A stretch of DNA of 64,000 nt from Tenacibaculum haliotis. Lineage in GTDB: Bacteria > Bacteroidota > Bacteroidia > Flavobacteriales > Flavobacteriaceae. Where the stretch lies: assembly GCF_025215075.1 (NCBI RefSeq), contig NZ_JAOBTH010000023.1, forward strand, positions 1 to 64,000, given 5' to 3'. Position 1 is the first letter of the stretch. Every line of letters begins with the position of its first letter. Below the pieces are notes generated by a model. That model made no database searches, was not told where the DNA came from, and saw only the letters and a list, made by a program, of their open reading frames with translations. Below, one piece after another: positions 8,244-17,357 of this stretch. The position numbers and the translations under genes are program-made.

Positions 8244-8774
8244 TTATAGTGGTGTGATAAATTCGTCATCAGAATCTATCCAGTCATTAGTTTTCCATTT
8301 ATTTTCTTCATCATAATCATAATTCATTCCTGTATCTTCTTCTATCCAACTATTTAGGTATTTTTGAATCATGTAAGCTTCTTTATATTTATTTTCTTTA
8401 ATATTTAAAAAGTGATTAAAAGTTTCTTTACCATAGTTACCTGTTAAATTACTTTGTTTTGCTATTAGTTGATTTTTTAAAGGTAATTTTTCAATTTGAT
8501 TACTAAAGTAAGAACTTTCTATACAGTATGATTTAAATTCATTTTCGCTAAACACATTTCTATATTTTTGATTTAATAAATTATCGTTAGTTATTAATAT
8601 TGGTTCAGTCCATTTTTTATGATTTAAGGAAAACTCTGTTAATACTTGATATTCATTTTCAATATATTCAATTGAAGAATTATAGTCTAAAATTTTTCTC
8701 AACATGATGTCATTTGGATATTTTCCTGAATTATGGGATTTATCTGTAAATGATATGTAAAATTTTCTATTCAT
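8244..8774 (-). CDS. Hypothetical protein, cassette 7 first gene
   Basis: A 176-residue soluble protein, acidic at the C-terminus (EEDTGMNYDYDEENKWKTNDWIDSDDE). No signal peptide and no recognised domain. Its ATG lies about 16 bp inside the cassette's right boundary. It is co-oriented with, and close to, the secreted protein gene that follows. Function unknown. Confidence 0.7.
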   Translation of the reverse strand: MNRKFYISFTDKSHNSGKYPNDIMLRKILDYNSSIEYIENEYQVLTEFSLNHKKWTEPILITNDNLLNQKYRNVFSENEFKSYCIESSYFSNQIEKLPLKNQLIAKQSNLTGNYGKETFNHFLNIKENKYKEAYMIQKYLNSWIEEDTGMNYDYDEENKWKTNDWIDSDDEFITPL

Positions 8775-8789
8775 CTTTTAATTGCTGCT

Positions 8790-8915
8790 AACGTTGTTGT
8801 ATATGGTTTGTTGCGTGTTTTAAGCACCTAATTTAGTAAATAATTACCGACCAAGAAAGTCCGCGAGGTCTTTCGCAAGTAGGCAATAAGCGAGCAATAA
8901 ATTATATACGGTGTT
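8790..8915. repeat. attC-like site 8
   Basis: Main-family site. Inner stem GAAAGTCC-GCGA-GGTCTTTC has one mismatch. The body resembles site 17 (CCGACCAAG / CCAACCAAG segment). Confidence 0.85.
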
Positions 8916-8928
8916 GTGTGCCGTTTTT

Positions 8929-11562
8929 TTAATTCATTTTATTTATCAATCCTAAATCAGGGTTTTTCTTTTGATAAAGATGCTTTGCTCGGCATTTTTT
9001 TGCTAATAAATTTAAAATTCTTTTATCTCCTAATTCAGTTGCATAAAAATTTATGTTATAGTTTAATACTTGTAAAATATCAGATAAGTAGAAAGAATTT
9101 TTATCTAAATGAATTATGTAATTATCAATAACTTTATTCCAATTTTTCGGTCTTTCTGCAGCTATTAAAATCATTAGTTCGTGTTTAATTAAACTATTTG
9201 ATTCATTTTCTGCTTTTTTTATTAATAGAGGACCCATTTTTGTTGAAAATAAATCATCTTTAAAAAAACCAACTACGTTTGTTGGAACAGCTAATAATAC
9301 AGCTTTTCTTTTTTGTGCTGGGTCATCAATTAAAAAATCATCATCAGCTAATTCAAATTTTGCACCTTCAAAAGTAGCTTTTCCTCTATCAGCAAGTATT
9401 GGTGAAAGAGCTATTAATAACTTATTGATTTCAAGCCAAGAGTTGGTAATGTTACTCAAAAGCTCATATTTAATTTTAGGGTCAACAAAATCACTATTTC
9501 TCAAAGCACGAGAGCAAGCAGATACTTGTTGCATTAAAACTAAAAATGAATAATCTCTAAGTACGGAATTAATAACTTGATTGTAAGGTTTAATTTGATT
9601 GTAATATTTATCACTGTGTTTATCTTTTACTTCATCGGGTAAACCTGATGAAACAATATCTTGACTTATTTTTTTTTCTTCTCTTTCTAGATTTTCAATT
9701 TTTGGTTTCCAAGAAATAGACTTAAAAGGATTAATTGTATCTGGAATGTTTACTTTTGATTTTACTGTTTGTAATGTTTCTATTAAATCACTGTTTAACG
9801 TCTTTAATGCATCTTCACGGTTTCTATCAATACCTGTGTAAAATTCTATAATTTCAGGATAATCAATATACTTTTTTTGCGAATAAACTATCTCTAAAAA
9901 ATCTTTATTCATTTTCATTCTTTGAGCAATAAAATAAAACACCCAATATGAATTTCTAAAATATATCTTTTGAGTAAATTTATTTAAACTAAGTATAGAA
10001 TTATCAATTAATAAATTTAATAGATAAGATAAATCGATTTCTATGAAGTTTTGTTCACAACATTCTTTCAGTTCAGTCTTAAAAGTAGATTCCGTGAATT
10101 CAAAGTCATTTTTTAAAATTAAATATTCACAAAAATATCCTAATACAAAATTACAATCCTTAATGTCTGGTTTTTCATCGTGGTATGTAGGTATTTCATA
10201 ATCCTCAAAGATTGACGAAAGAATTGTCTCAAGAAGTTTAGTCCTATTTATTGGCGAATACTCAGAACCTATCCTAGAGGAAGCACGAAGAACACTCAAA
10301 CAATTTTTTACTGTTCGATGAAGGTTTAATATTTCTAAATCCTTGGTAACTTTATCTAGAATGGTGTCACTATCATCTTGAAGTGATTTGTTTTTTGCAT
10401 ATGAAGTTACAACTGACCTTAGTTCGTTTTTAGGTAGTGGCAATAAATAATAATTTGTAAAAGGTCTTTTAATTTGTACTTTATCATCTTCATCCGATTT
10501 TAGGAAAAAGTTGTTGTCGAGTGTGTTTAATATTATTATTGGAATTTCAGTAAATTCAGTACAAACATTTTTGATTAAAGGCATCATACCTAATTCTTCA
10601 AAACAAACGGAATCTAATATAATGCAGTCAATTTGAGTAATGTCTTTATTATAATATTCATTTGATTCTTTCTTTAAATCTTTAATTACCTTATGTTTTT
10701 TTGTGTTTTTAGCATCTAAATACAAAAATGATTTTCCTTTGTTCCAAGCTTCTAATTTTAAATAATGAGCTAATGATGTAAGACCAAACTCTGTTGGTGC
10801 TTTTATTATTATATTAGTTGGATTATTGATAATGGAACTAATCTCAATTTTATTATCTAAATTTTTAGTTGGGTTGTTTGGTACTTCTCTTTTTGAACTT
10901 ATTATAGGTTCAATCCATATTGGGCTTTTCTCATTATACGTTTTTAATGATTCTTCCAATTCGCGCTTTAATTTATCAAGAATTAAATCAATCTCTTGAA
11001 CTTTTTCAGTCGGATTTGCTAACGGTGAGTTTTCCTGAATAAATAACTCTAAATTTTGCTTTAATAATTCTTCAAACCGCTCTTTACTTTCAAAATCAAC
11101 GTATAAGCCTTTACTTTGAATATTACTTTTAAAACTTTTAACCTTTTTTCTTTGCTCAATTATTTCTTCAATTTTAGGATGGTCAATATCAACTTCATCT
11201 TTACCGAAAAAGAATATAATTTTTGGCGCATTATTTGTTTTTTTCTTCCTTTCTAGTGAGTCGTTAAACTCGTGTTCAGTTCCACTTCCTGCTTTTTTTG
11301 TTGGATGCCCAAACCTGTTTTTCATTATTCCAATAAAAATATCGTAGTCCGATTTTTTAATGTATTCATCTATTATTTCTTGACCATTTTTCCCCATATC
11401 AGGTAAAACATCATATTCCCACATAAATGTTTTAAAATTTATTCCTAAATGTTGAGCTAAACCATTATTTATGTCTTGAATTACTTCTTCGCAAATTTCT
11501 CTTTCTATTTTACAATCTCCTGGCGAGGAAATAAAACATTTAAATATTTTTAATAATTCCAT
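8929..11562 (-). CDS. DUF4062-STAND-like NTPase with degenerate P-loop, cassette 8
   Basis: An 877-residue cytosolic protein filling one cassette. Residues 5-125 form a DUF4062 domain (FISSPGDCKIERE, DYDIFIGIMKNRFGHP, GTEHEF), a TIR-like-fold module common at the N-terminus of STAND NTPases. A P-loop NTPase domain follows: IIIKAPTEFGLTS at 251-263 sits where Walker A should be but lacks the invariant Gly-Lys. A Walker B-like strand IDCIILDS lies at 311-318. The remaining ~500 residues are helical and probably a sensor. STAND proteins with such effectors are often antiphage systems. Defence is an inference, and nucleotide hydrolysis is doubtful given the missing lysine. Confidence 0.75.
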   Translation of the reverse strand: MELLKIFKCFISSPGDCKIEREICEEVIQDINNGLAQHLGINFKTFMWEYDVLPDMGKNGQEIIDEYIKKSDYDIFIGIMKNRFGHPTKKAGSGTEHEFNDSLERKKKTNNAPKIIFFFGKDEVDIDHPKIEEIIEQRKKVKSFKSNIQSKGLYVDFESKERFEELLKQNLELFIQENSPLANPTEKVQEIDLILDKLKRELEESLKTYNEKSPIWIEPIISSKREVPNNPTKNLDNKIEISSIINNPTNIIIKAPTEFGLTSLAHYLKLEAWNKGKSFLYLDAKNTKKHKVIKDLKKESNEYYNKDITQIDCIILDSVCFEELGMMPLIKNVCTEFTEIPIIILNTLDNNFFLKSDEDDKVQIKRPFTNYYLLPLPKNELRSVVTSYAKNKSLQDDSDTILDKVTKDLEILNLHRTVKNCLSVLRASSRIGSEYSPINRTKLLETILSSIFEDYEIPTYHDEKPDIKDCNFVLGYFCEYLILKNDFEFTESTFKTELKECCEQNFIEIDLSYLLNLLIDNSILSLNKFTQKIYFRNSYWVFYFIAQRMKMNKDFLEIVYSQKKYIDYPEIIEFYTGIDRNREDALKTLNSDLIETLQTVKSKVNIPDTINPFKSISWKPKIENLEREEKKISQDIVSSGLPDEVKDKHSDKYYNQIKPYNQVINSVLRDYSFLVLMQQVSACSRALRNSDFVDPKIKYELLSNITNSWLEINKLLIALSPILADRGKATFEGAKFELADDDFLIDDPAQKRKAVLLAVPTNVVGFFKDDLFSTKMGPLLIKKAENESNSLIKHELMILIAAERPKNWNKVIDNYIIHLDKNSFYLSDILQVLNYNINFYATELGDKRILNLLAKKCRAKHLYQKKNPDLGLINKMN

Positions 11563-11602
11563 ATGTTGTTTATTGGTAATTAGTTGGTTTCAAATGGCAT
11601 AC

Positions 11603-11725
11603 AACGTGTTTGTGTATGATTAGTGGCGTGTTTAAGCACCTAATTTAGCAAATAAAAACCGAATAGAAAATCCGCGAGGATTTTCGTAAGTAAGCTTGAA
11701 CTAGCCATTAATTATACACGTTGTT
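11603..11725. repeat. attC-like site 9
   Basis: Main-family site with inner stem GAAAATCC-GCGA-GGATTTTC; outer arms GTGTATGATTAGTGGC and GCCATTAATTATACAC show a compensated change (T-A to G-C) at the arm end. Confidence 0.85.
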
Positions 11726-11729
11726 GTGC

Positions 11730-13184
11730 CTAGTTTTTTACTCTTGTTAAATTCAAATATTCTTCAAATGCTATTTTTAAAAGTGAGGCAAAGGGGAAGT
11801 CTAATCTTTTAGTTTCAGATTTATCCAAGTAAGTAACTTCCTTAATATTTGCACTTGTTTCATCTCCCCAATCTCCATATCTAATAGCTGAATATTTTAT
11901 TGAAATATTTAAATCTGCATTGACATATTCAAAATCGCCTTCCGCTGTTTTATGATTTTTGTAGTCAATTAAAGCAATTAAATTCCCATATCTCCTAAGT
12001 TGTCTATCATTAACTACTTTTGTTGGATTTCTTTCAACTAGTTTATCTAATGCTAATCTTAAACTCGTTATTGAACCATAAAACGAAATCAAAAAATCAA
12101 AAACTAATATTTTTTGAAAATGCCAACTCGATGACCTTCCGTAATTTTCGTCTATTACAAAATCGAAGAATTTCAAATGATATTCCTTGTCAAATAGTTT
12201 TAATAAAGTTCTAAGGTTTAATAAATCGTTATTGATTAAATCCTCTAAAATTTCTTGAAAATTTACAGTTGTTGTTCTATTTCTATTCTTTAAGTTAATA
12301 ATGTGGTCGTATGCACCTTGAATTTTTATTGAAGAAAGTATTTTGTCTACTGATTTACTGACAATTTCTTTATTGTCAAAATAATGAATTTCTCTACTAT
12401 AAAATTTGTCAATATAACCTGAGAAGTCAACATTTGTACCGTATTTTGAATGGAATAAATTTCTAATATTCTCTATATCACATACAAGAATTATTTTGTG
12501 GAAACCAAATTTGTTTTCTGTAAAATTCCCAATATCAAAATGACAAGCGAATACATTTAGTATTCTAAAAATATGCTCAGGGTCAAGCCTATCTAAATCA
12601 TCAATTACAAGAACTATTTCTTTATCATTCTCTTTAAGCTTTTCTATTAATCCTGAAATCAATTCAGTAATTCTGTTTTCCTCATAGATAGAATTGTCTC
12701 TAGCAGTTAATTCTTTTAAAAAGTCGATAAGCTCCTTCTTCTCATCAATTTGTGATTCAGAGTTATGCTCTTTAATATTGTTTACTAGTTTTTTCAGGTT
12801 TTCATATACATCACTAAATGCTTTTCCAATTTTTCCGCCACTTTTCGCTAAAAGAGACATAGTATCTAAAAAATTGTCTTTTAAATAAAATTGAGCAGTC
12901 AATAATTTTGAAAAATCAGTTTTTTCATAATCTACATTTTTGCCAAGAAGTTCAAAAGCAATATCGTACTTTATATAATCAATAATATCATCGTTATTGG
13001 ATATTGAATAATTAACAGGTGAGAGTAAGAATAATTCGTATTTATCCGAGTTTTGTTCAAAAAATTCCTTTAAAAAGTAAGTTTTCCCAATACCAAAAAT
13101 TCCTGAAAAAATCATCTGGTTATTGTCGTCTTGATTCAGGTGATTTTCGAATCTTTCAATTTCTGATGTAATGTCAATTTTCAA
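11730..13184 (-). CDS. KAP-family P-loop NTPase, cassette 9
   Basis: A 484-residue protein. Walker A is GIFGIGKT at 28-35, and Walker B is IVLVIDDLDRLDPEH at about 190-204, the classic KAP signature. The ILVCDIENIRNLF segment follows. No membrane segment is evident between the Walker motifs, so this is a soluble KAP member, unlike many that are membrane-inserted. KAP NTPases occur in phage-defence and plasmid contexts. It is the single gene of its cassette (11723-13215; GTTGTGCCTA with TAGGCACAAC). The stop lies only a few bases from the left boundary. Confidence 0.85.
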   Translation of the reverse strand: MKIDITSEIERFENHLNQDDNNQMIFSGIFGIGKTYFLKEFFEQNSDKYELFLLSPVNYSISNNDDIIDYIKYDIAFELLGKNVDYEKTDFSKLLTAQFYLKDNFLDTMSLLAKSGGKIGKAFSDVYENLKKLVNNIKEHNSESQIDEKKELIDFLKELTARDNSIYEENRITELISGLIEKLKENDKEIVLVIDDLDRLDPEHIFRILNVFACHFDIGNFTENKFGFHKIILVCDIENIRNLFHSKYGTNVDFSGYIDKFYSREIHYFDNKEIVSKSVDKILSSIKIQGAYDHIINLKNRNRTTTVNFQEILEDLINNDLLNLRTLLKLFDKEYHLKFFDFVIDENYGRSSSWHFQKILVFDFLISFYGSITSLRLALDKLVERNPTKVVNDRQLRRYGNLIALIDYKNHKTAEGDFEYVNADLNISIKYSAIRYGDWGDETSANIKEVTYLDKSETKRLDFPFASLLKIAFEEYLNLTRVKN

Positions 13185-13212
13185 TTTTACGTTTTGATTT
13201 TAAATTAGGCAC

Positions 13213-13336
13213 AACGGTCTAGTATAAGAATAGTAGCGGATTTTTATACACTTACTTTTCGTATAAACACAGACCTTTTTTATATTTACTTGCTTTCGTT
13301 TTAGTAATTAAACCGCTATTATTTTTATACATTGTT
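13213..13336. repeat. attC-like site 10 (variant)
   Basis: Boundaries AACGGTCTAG and CATTGTTG are kept. Outer arms AGTATAAGAATAGTAGCGG and CCGCTATTATTTTTATAC pair well. The centre differs from the main family. Confidence 0.65.
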
Positions 13337-13368
13337 GTACACTGGCTTTTTCTTTCCGCAAACTTGCT

Positions 13369-13456
13369 AGCGTTGGCAAAGACATACTCTTTTGCAATTT
13401 TTGGCTTGTGCAGTGGCTGTAGCGAATTGCAAATGTGTATGGCTTTAAGCGTTGGC
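13369..13456. repeat. Second-family palindrome, copy A
   Basis: Bounded by AGCGTTGGC on both sides. Stem CATACTCTTTTGCAATT pairs with AATTGCAAATGTGTATG around a GC-containing loop. Closely related to copy C at 22745. It lies at the left end of the restriction-modification cassette, and the methyltransferase stop codon is inside it. Confidence 0.7.
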
Positions 13457-14212
13457 TTTTTCAGTTAGATATTCCGCTTGTGCTTCTTTAAATATTCTCA
13501 ACTGTTTGTTTTGTTCAATCAATATTTCATTCAGTTCGTGAGATTCTTTTTCTTGATTCGGGAACTGAATTGAATAAGCACTTGGAATTGATGTATCTAC
13601 TTTTACATCAGGTAAATGTTCCTTAATTTTTTCTAAAGATCTCTCAAAATAGTTCTCACTTATTTCGCAACCAGTTAAACTAATTCCTGCATTGTAGCAA
13701 GCGATAGCAATTGTTCCACTTCCTAAATGTGTATCGAGTATTTTGTCTCCTTGTTTAGCATACATTTTAAGTAGCCAATTATAAAGGTCAAGTGGTTTTT
13801 GTGTTGGATGGGTTTTATTTCTGTTTTTTCTAACGCTATAATGAAAAATTTTGGCAGGTCTATCTAGTGAAGACCAAGCCATTTCTGCCATAGCGAAATT
13901 ATTAAGGGATTCAGGCTGTTTTTTATCCCAAATTATATATCCTTTATTGTATTCACTTCTTAACCATAATTGTCCAAAATAGTTACCACCCCAAATAATT
14001 TGGTTTTTTGAAACACGGAAAAGTTCATTAAAATATTCATCATTTGGTTTTACATCCCATTGTGCATATTCTTTCATATTAAACTTTTTATCACCACCTC
14101 TTTTGGTTTTATTTAATATTCCATAGGGTGGGTCAACAATAGCTAAATCAAAATAATTATCTGGATATCTTGACATTAAATCCATATTGTTCTCTCTCGT
14201 AATTGATATCAT
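13445..14212 (-). CDS. N6-adenine (beta-class) DNA methyltransferase of R-M system
   Basis: A site-specific amino-methyltransferase of 255 residues from the chosen start. Motif IV VDPPYG comes first, then THPTQKP, then the AdoMet-binding motif LDTHLGSGT, the beta-class order. An ATG 33 bp upstream would overlap the nuclease gene by 26 bp. I prefer 14212 because it places DPPY about 27 residues in, as is usual, and follows the nuclease stop by 7 bp. It is last in the four-gene R-M operon. The final codons (ANA) come from the second-family palindrome. Confidence 0.85.
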   Translation of the reverse strand: MISITRENNMDLMSRYPDNYFDLAIVDPPYGILNKTKRGGDKKFNMKEYAQWDVKPNDEYFNELFRVSKNQIIWGGNYFGQLWLRSEYNKGYIIWDKKQPESLNNFAMAEMAWSSLDRPAKIFHYSVRKNRNKTHPTQKPLDLYNWLLKMYAKQGDKILDTHLGSGTIAIACYNAGISLTGCEISENYFERSLEKIKEHLPDVKVDTSIPSAYSIQFPNQEKESHELNEILIEQNKQLRIFKEAQAEYLTEKANA

Positions 14213-14219
14213 AATTATC

Positions 14220-15668
14220 TTATCTTTTTGTTGCGAACCTTTCAATAGTCATATTTGAAATACTTTTACTGATGTCGGTTCCTAAATTATTTGTGATTAT
14301 TGAGTCAAAGTCCTCAAAATCTATTTCTCTTATGTCGTTGTCTATATTATTGTATAAATATTCTGAAAATGTGCTTGCTCGAATTATAACTATTGGTGAA
14401 GCTTGAATATCTTGTAAAACAGCAGGAACATATCTTGGTGCAACTACAATTGTATATTCGCCACCAATTTTATCTCTATGACCAGCTAATCTACCTGAGT
14501 TTATACCAGAGAGTTTATTTTTAGTAGATTTTGCATCTACTGCAAACTTTTTCTTTTTTGTAAGATACAGACATTCAATATCTGTATTACCTGCACCACC
14601 AATTTTTTCAGCTTCTACATTGTAGAACATATTGAAGCCATCTGTAAGTGCATCTTCAAATAAATAAGCTTCTTTACCATCATTGTTATTTGAATATTGC
14701 TCAATTAATTTAGGTAGATTTAGTAATTTAAGTTTTAATTCATTTTCAACTTCTCCGATTGAATCAAGTAAAATTCTTGGATAGAAACTATAAATCTCTT
14801 TTATAACATCTATTTTTAATCTTTCAGGGTCATTTAGTAAAAGGGGTTTTTCTAAAAAAGAGTAATTTGTTTCAAGACTATTAACTAGGTCTTTTAATTG
14901 AGCTGGAATTTCTACAACATTTCTAGTTACTTTTCTAAAAGTTTGTGTCGTACCGTGTTGAAGTTTACAAATTAATTCTCCTTGTGTTTTATCTAAAACA
15001 CCTGCCCCTGAAAATAATGTTGACACATAATAATCCCACTCATACGCTGAATTCACATAAGCGTGTCTATCTTCCTGAAATTTTTCAGCTAATTCTTCGT
15101 TGGATAATTTTCTTAAATCTAATATCTCTTTTACTAACTCTTCATAAATATCGGAAGTTACTTCTTGGATAAACACCACAATATATGCAACTTCAAAAGC
15201 AAAAAGTTTGTTTTCCAATCTGGAATCGGACAGTAACTTAAAAATTAAGCGAAAAGGATATAATTGAAAATCTTTATTAGTACCACTATGAGGATGTTGG
15301 TATTGAACAGCCCATAACATTGTCAGGAATATTTTCGAAGACTTTTCCTTATCCTCAATATGTTTTAAGAAAAGGTTTCCAAGTGGACTATATAAAAACC
15401 TATCATCGTCATCAATTTTCGCTTGATATCCAAACATATAATATGACAGTTGATTGATTTTATGATTTATTGCATCAAGAGGCATATCAGGATTTCTCTC
15501 ACTATATAAACCTACTTCACGTAATTTTAAATTTAGACGTGCTTTTTCTTCTTTCGATATTGCAGTTTTAGAAAACGATTTTAAAAACTCGGCAACTGAA
15601 CATAAAAGTCCAAAATCACTTATGTGGCGATATAAAATCCACTTTTTGCTATCTATTCTTAATGTCAT
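14220..15668 (-). CDS. Type II restriction endonuclease, possibly AlwI-like
   Basis: A 482-residue protein between two methyltransferase genes. A PD-(D/E)XK core is visible near the C-terminal third: Glu353, Asp363 in GGAGNTDIE and Asp378-Ala-Lys380 in KKFAVDAKS. The N-terminal two thirds hold winged-helix-like elements (SPLGNLFLKH, YPFRLIFKLL) reminiscent of AlwI/MlyI-type type IIS enzymes, where they read the site. Having both an m6A and an m5C methyltransferase fits an asymmetric recognition site needing separate protection of each strand (established for type IIS systems). Recognition sequence cannot be read. Confidence 0.75.
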   Translation of the reverse strand: MTLRIDSKKWILYRHISDFGLLCSVAEFLKSFSKTAISKEEKARLNLKLREVGLYSERNPDMPLDAINHKINQLSYYMFGYQAKIDDDDRFLYSPLGNLFLKHIEDKEKSSKIFLTMLWAVQYQHPHSGTNKDFQLYPFRLIFKLLSDSRLENKLFAFEVAYIVVFIQEVTSDIYEELVKEILDLRKLSNEELAEKFQEDRHAYVNSAYEWDYYVSTLFSGAGVLDKTQGELICKLQHGTTQTFRKVTRNVVEIPAQLKDLVNSLETNYSFLEKPLLLNDPERLKIDVIKEIYSFYPRILLDSIGEVENELKLKLLNLPKLIEQYSNNNDGKEAYLFEDALTDGFNMFYNVEAEKIGGAGNTDIECLYLTKKKKFAVDAKSTKNKLSGINSGRLAGHRDKIGGEYTIVVAPRYVPAVLQDIQASPIVIIRASTFSEYLYNNIDNDIREIDFEDFDSIITNNLGTDISKSISNMTIERFATKR

Positions 15669-15670
15669 TA

Positions 15671-16723
15671 TTAATTATGAATCTGTTCAACAATTTTTTT
15701 TATTAACAAAGGGGGAATACACTCACCAATACATTTTCTTATTAAAAGCTCATTGGTGTCATTCGGAATATTCCAGTCAGCAGGTAAAGAAGATAAAAGT
15801 ATTAGTTCTAATGGTGTCAAAACCCTTGCATCAGAATACAATCCATTTGATAATTTTCTTCCTGGATGAACATTTAATTGTGAGCTGATTGCATCATTTC
15901 TCATTGTGATTGTTGGTGCAGGTTCGTCCCATTTAATTCTACGATAAGTTGTGTTGTAACTTTTTATTCTATCTCCGTTTTCTTTGACAGGAAAATGTAT
16001 TTTGTTCTCAAATGCTGTTTTTCCAGTTGGTGTATTCTGCATCCAAGTAATATGTCTTTCATTATGTTTTCTCGCAAAATGCCATTTTATATTAGACTTT
16101 TCATTTGCTTCAATACTTGGAAGATGTCCAATAGCTTCTTCTACAGTAATAATATTTTGAGTTGTTGGGGAATTCCATTTTAATCCCTTTTTATACATTT
16201 TAATTATTGCACGAACTCTTCTTTGAGGAACTCCAAATAATTGTGCATCATATTCTTCTGCTTCTATTTGGTATTTGTCTTTAAAAAGAATTGATAAGAT
16301 GTCAATTATTTTCATTAACTGACCTTGAAATGGTAACTCTATTTTGAAAAAAGTTGGTACGTTTTCAATTAATACATAAGTCGGATTCTTTTTCTCAATA
16401 AATTCTATTATTCTAAAAACCAGAAAATTTCTTTCGTCATTTAACATTTGGTTTTTACTTCTATTTTTTCCAGCTACACTCATTCCTTGACAAGGTGGTG
16501 ATGCTATTAAAAAATCTAGATTATCAGATGATGATTCAAGAATCTGTTTAAATATTGTTTCATTTTGAATATCTCCAGATATCATATTACAGTCTTTATT
16601 GACTGAACGATATAAGTTTGCTCGTTCTTCTAAAAGTTCATTTGCAACCGTAATATTAACACCTATCTCATTGAAATAAGTTTCTGAAATTCCAGCACTA
16701 GAAAATAAAGATGTTCCTATCAT
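15671..16723 (-). CDS. C5-cytosine DNA methyltransferase of R-M system
   Basis: A 350-residue Dcm-type enzyme. It has motif I-like LFSSAGISETYF at the N-terminus, motif IV with the catalytic Cys (SPPCQGMS, about 75-82), motif VI ENVP at 120-123 and motif VIII VPQRRVRA at 166-173. The target-recognition region follows, and motifs IX-X are at the end. It overlaps the regulator gene by 4 bp upstream and abuts the nuclease gene downstream, so it is translationally linked to both. It protects host DNA at one strand of the site. Confidence 0.9.
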   Translation of the reverse strand: MIGTSLFSSAGISETYFNEIGVNITVANELLEERANLYRSVNKDCNMISGDIQNETIFKQILESSSDNLDFLIASPPCQGMSVAGKNRSKNQMLNDERNFLVFRIIEFIEKKNPTYVLIENVPTFFKIELPFQGQLMKIIDILSILFKDKYQIEAEEYDAQLFGVPQRRVRAIIKMYKKGLKWNSPTTQNIITVEEAIGHLPSIEANEKSNIKWHFARKHNERHITWMQNTPTGKTAFENKIHFPVKENGDRIKSYNTTYRRIKWDEPAPTITMRNDAISSQLNVHPGRKLSNGLYSDARVLTPLELILLSSLPADWNIPNDTNELLIRKCIGECIPPLLIKKIVEQIHN

Positions 16724-17052
16724 TTGTTAAATTGTAATAAACCTTGTGTTGCTTTTGTAATTTTATAATGATCTGCTTTCTCCTTTGCAAGACTTAAAAG
16801 GTCAGCAGTATCGTCTTTTTGGTAAATTAATTCTGCAATTTTTTCACTTAAAAATTCTTTCTCTAGCTGTTGTAAGTCTAAACTAAAAATGTCAGCAAGT
16901 TTTGGAATTATATCTTCCGAAACACTTCGTTTATGATTTTCAATTTTTGAAAGTGTTGATTGGTCTATGTCCAATGCAGCAGCTAGCTTTGTTAAAGTCA
17001 AATTATTTTCGATTCGCAATTTGTGAATGTACTCTCCAAATGTTTCTTTCAT
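16720..17052 (-). CDS. XRE-family controller protein of R-M system
   Basis: A 110-residue protein with an N-terminal helix-turn-helix (TLTKLAAALDIDQSTLSKIENHKRSV, about residues 19-44) and a helical tail. It is the first gene of the R-M operon, directly behind a palindrome that overlaps the promoter. That is the arrangement of R-M control (C) proteins, which delay nuclease expression after entry into a new host. The protein is longer than the smallest C proteins, so the assignment rests on context. Confidence 0.8.
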   Translation of the reverse strand: MKETFGEYIHKLRIENNLTLTKLAAALDIDQSTLSKIENHKRSVSEDIIPKLADIFSLDLQQLEKEFLSEKIAELIYQKDDTADLLSLAKEKADHYKITKATQGLLQFNK

Positions 17053-17070
17053 CTTCTTGAATATTTTGCC

Positions 17071-17091
17071 TTGACAATTTTGTCAAATATA
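17071..17091 (-). promoter_or_regulatory. Promoter and palindromic operator of the R-M operon
   Basis: TTGACAATTTTGTCAA at 17071-17086 is a perfect palindrome (TTGACAA-TT-TTGTCAA). It overlaps a TATATTTG -7 element read on the minus strand at 17091-17084, about 32 bp before the regulator ATG. A dimeric controller binding here would autoregulate the operon. Confidence 0.65.
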
Positions 17092-17119
17092 GGTAATATT
17101 ATTCAGATAAGAGTGGTTT

Positions 17120-17208
17120 GAGCGTTGGGAAATTTTAGCTCTTTTGGTTTTTCGAGCGTTGGAATAAAGCATTGGCAAAAACCGAAAGTGCTAAAATATG
17201 CGGCTGGT
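17120..17208. repeat. Second-family palindrome, copy B
   Basis: Bounded by GAGCGTTGG and CGGCTGG, with AGCTCTTTTGGTTTTT pairing to AAAAACCGAAAGTGCT. Closely related to copy D at 29568. It marks the right end of the R-M segment. Confidence 0.65.
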
Positions 17209-17222
17209 TTTAGCTTGTGTAC

Positions 17223-17346
17223 AACGTGTTTGTATATAGTTTGTTGCGTAGTTTAAGCACTAAAGTTAGCAAATAAAAACCGAATAGAAAATCCGCAAGG
17301 ATTTTCGTAAGTAGGCTAGAACTAGCAATGAATTATATACGGTGTT
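17223..17346. repeat. attC-like site 11
   Basis: Main-family site. Inner stem GAAAATCC-GCAA-GGATTTTC. Almost identical to sites 7 and 13. Confidence 0.85.
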
Positions 17347-17357
17347 GTAAAACGTTT

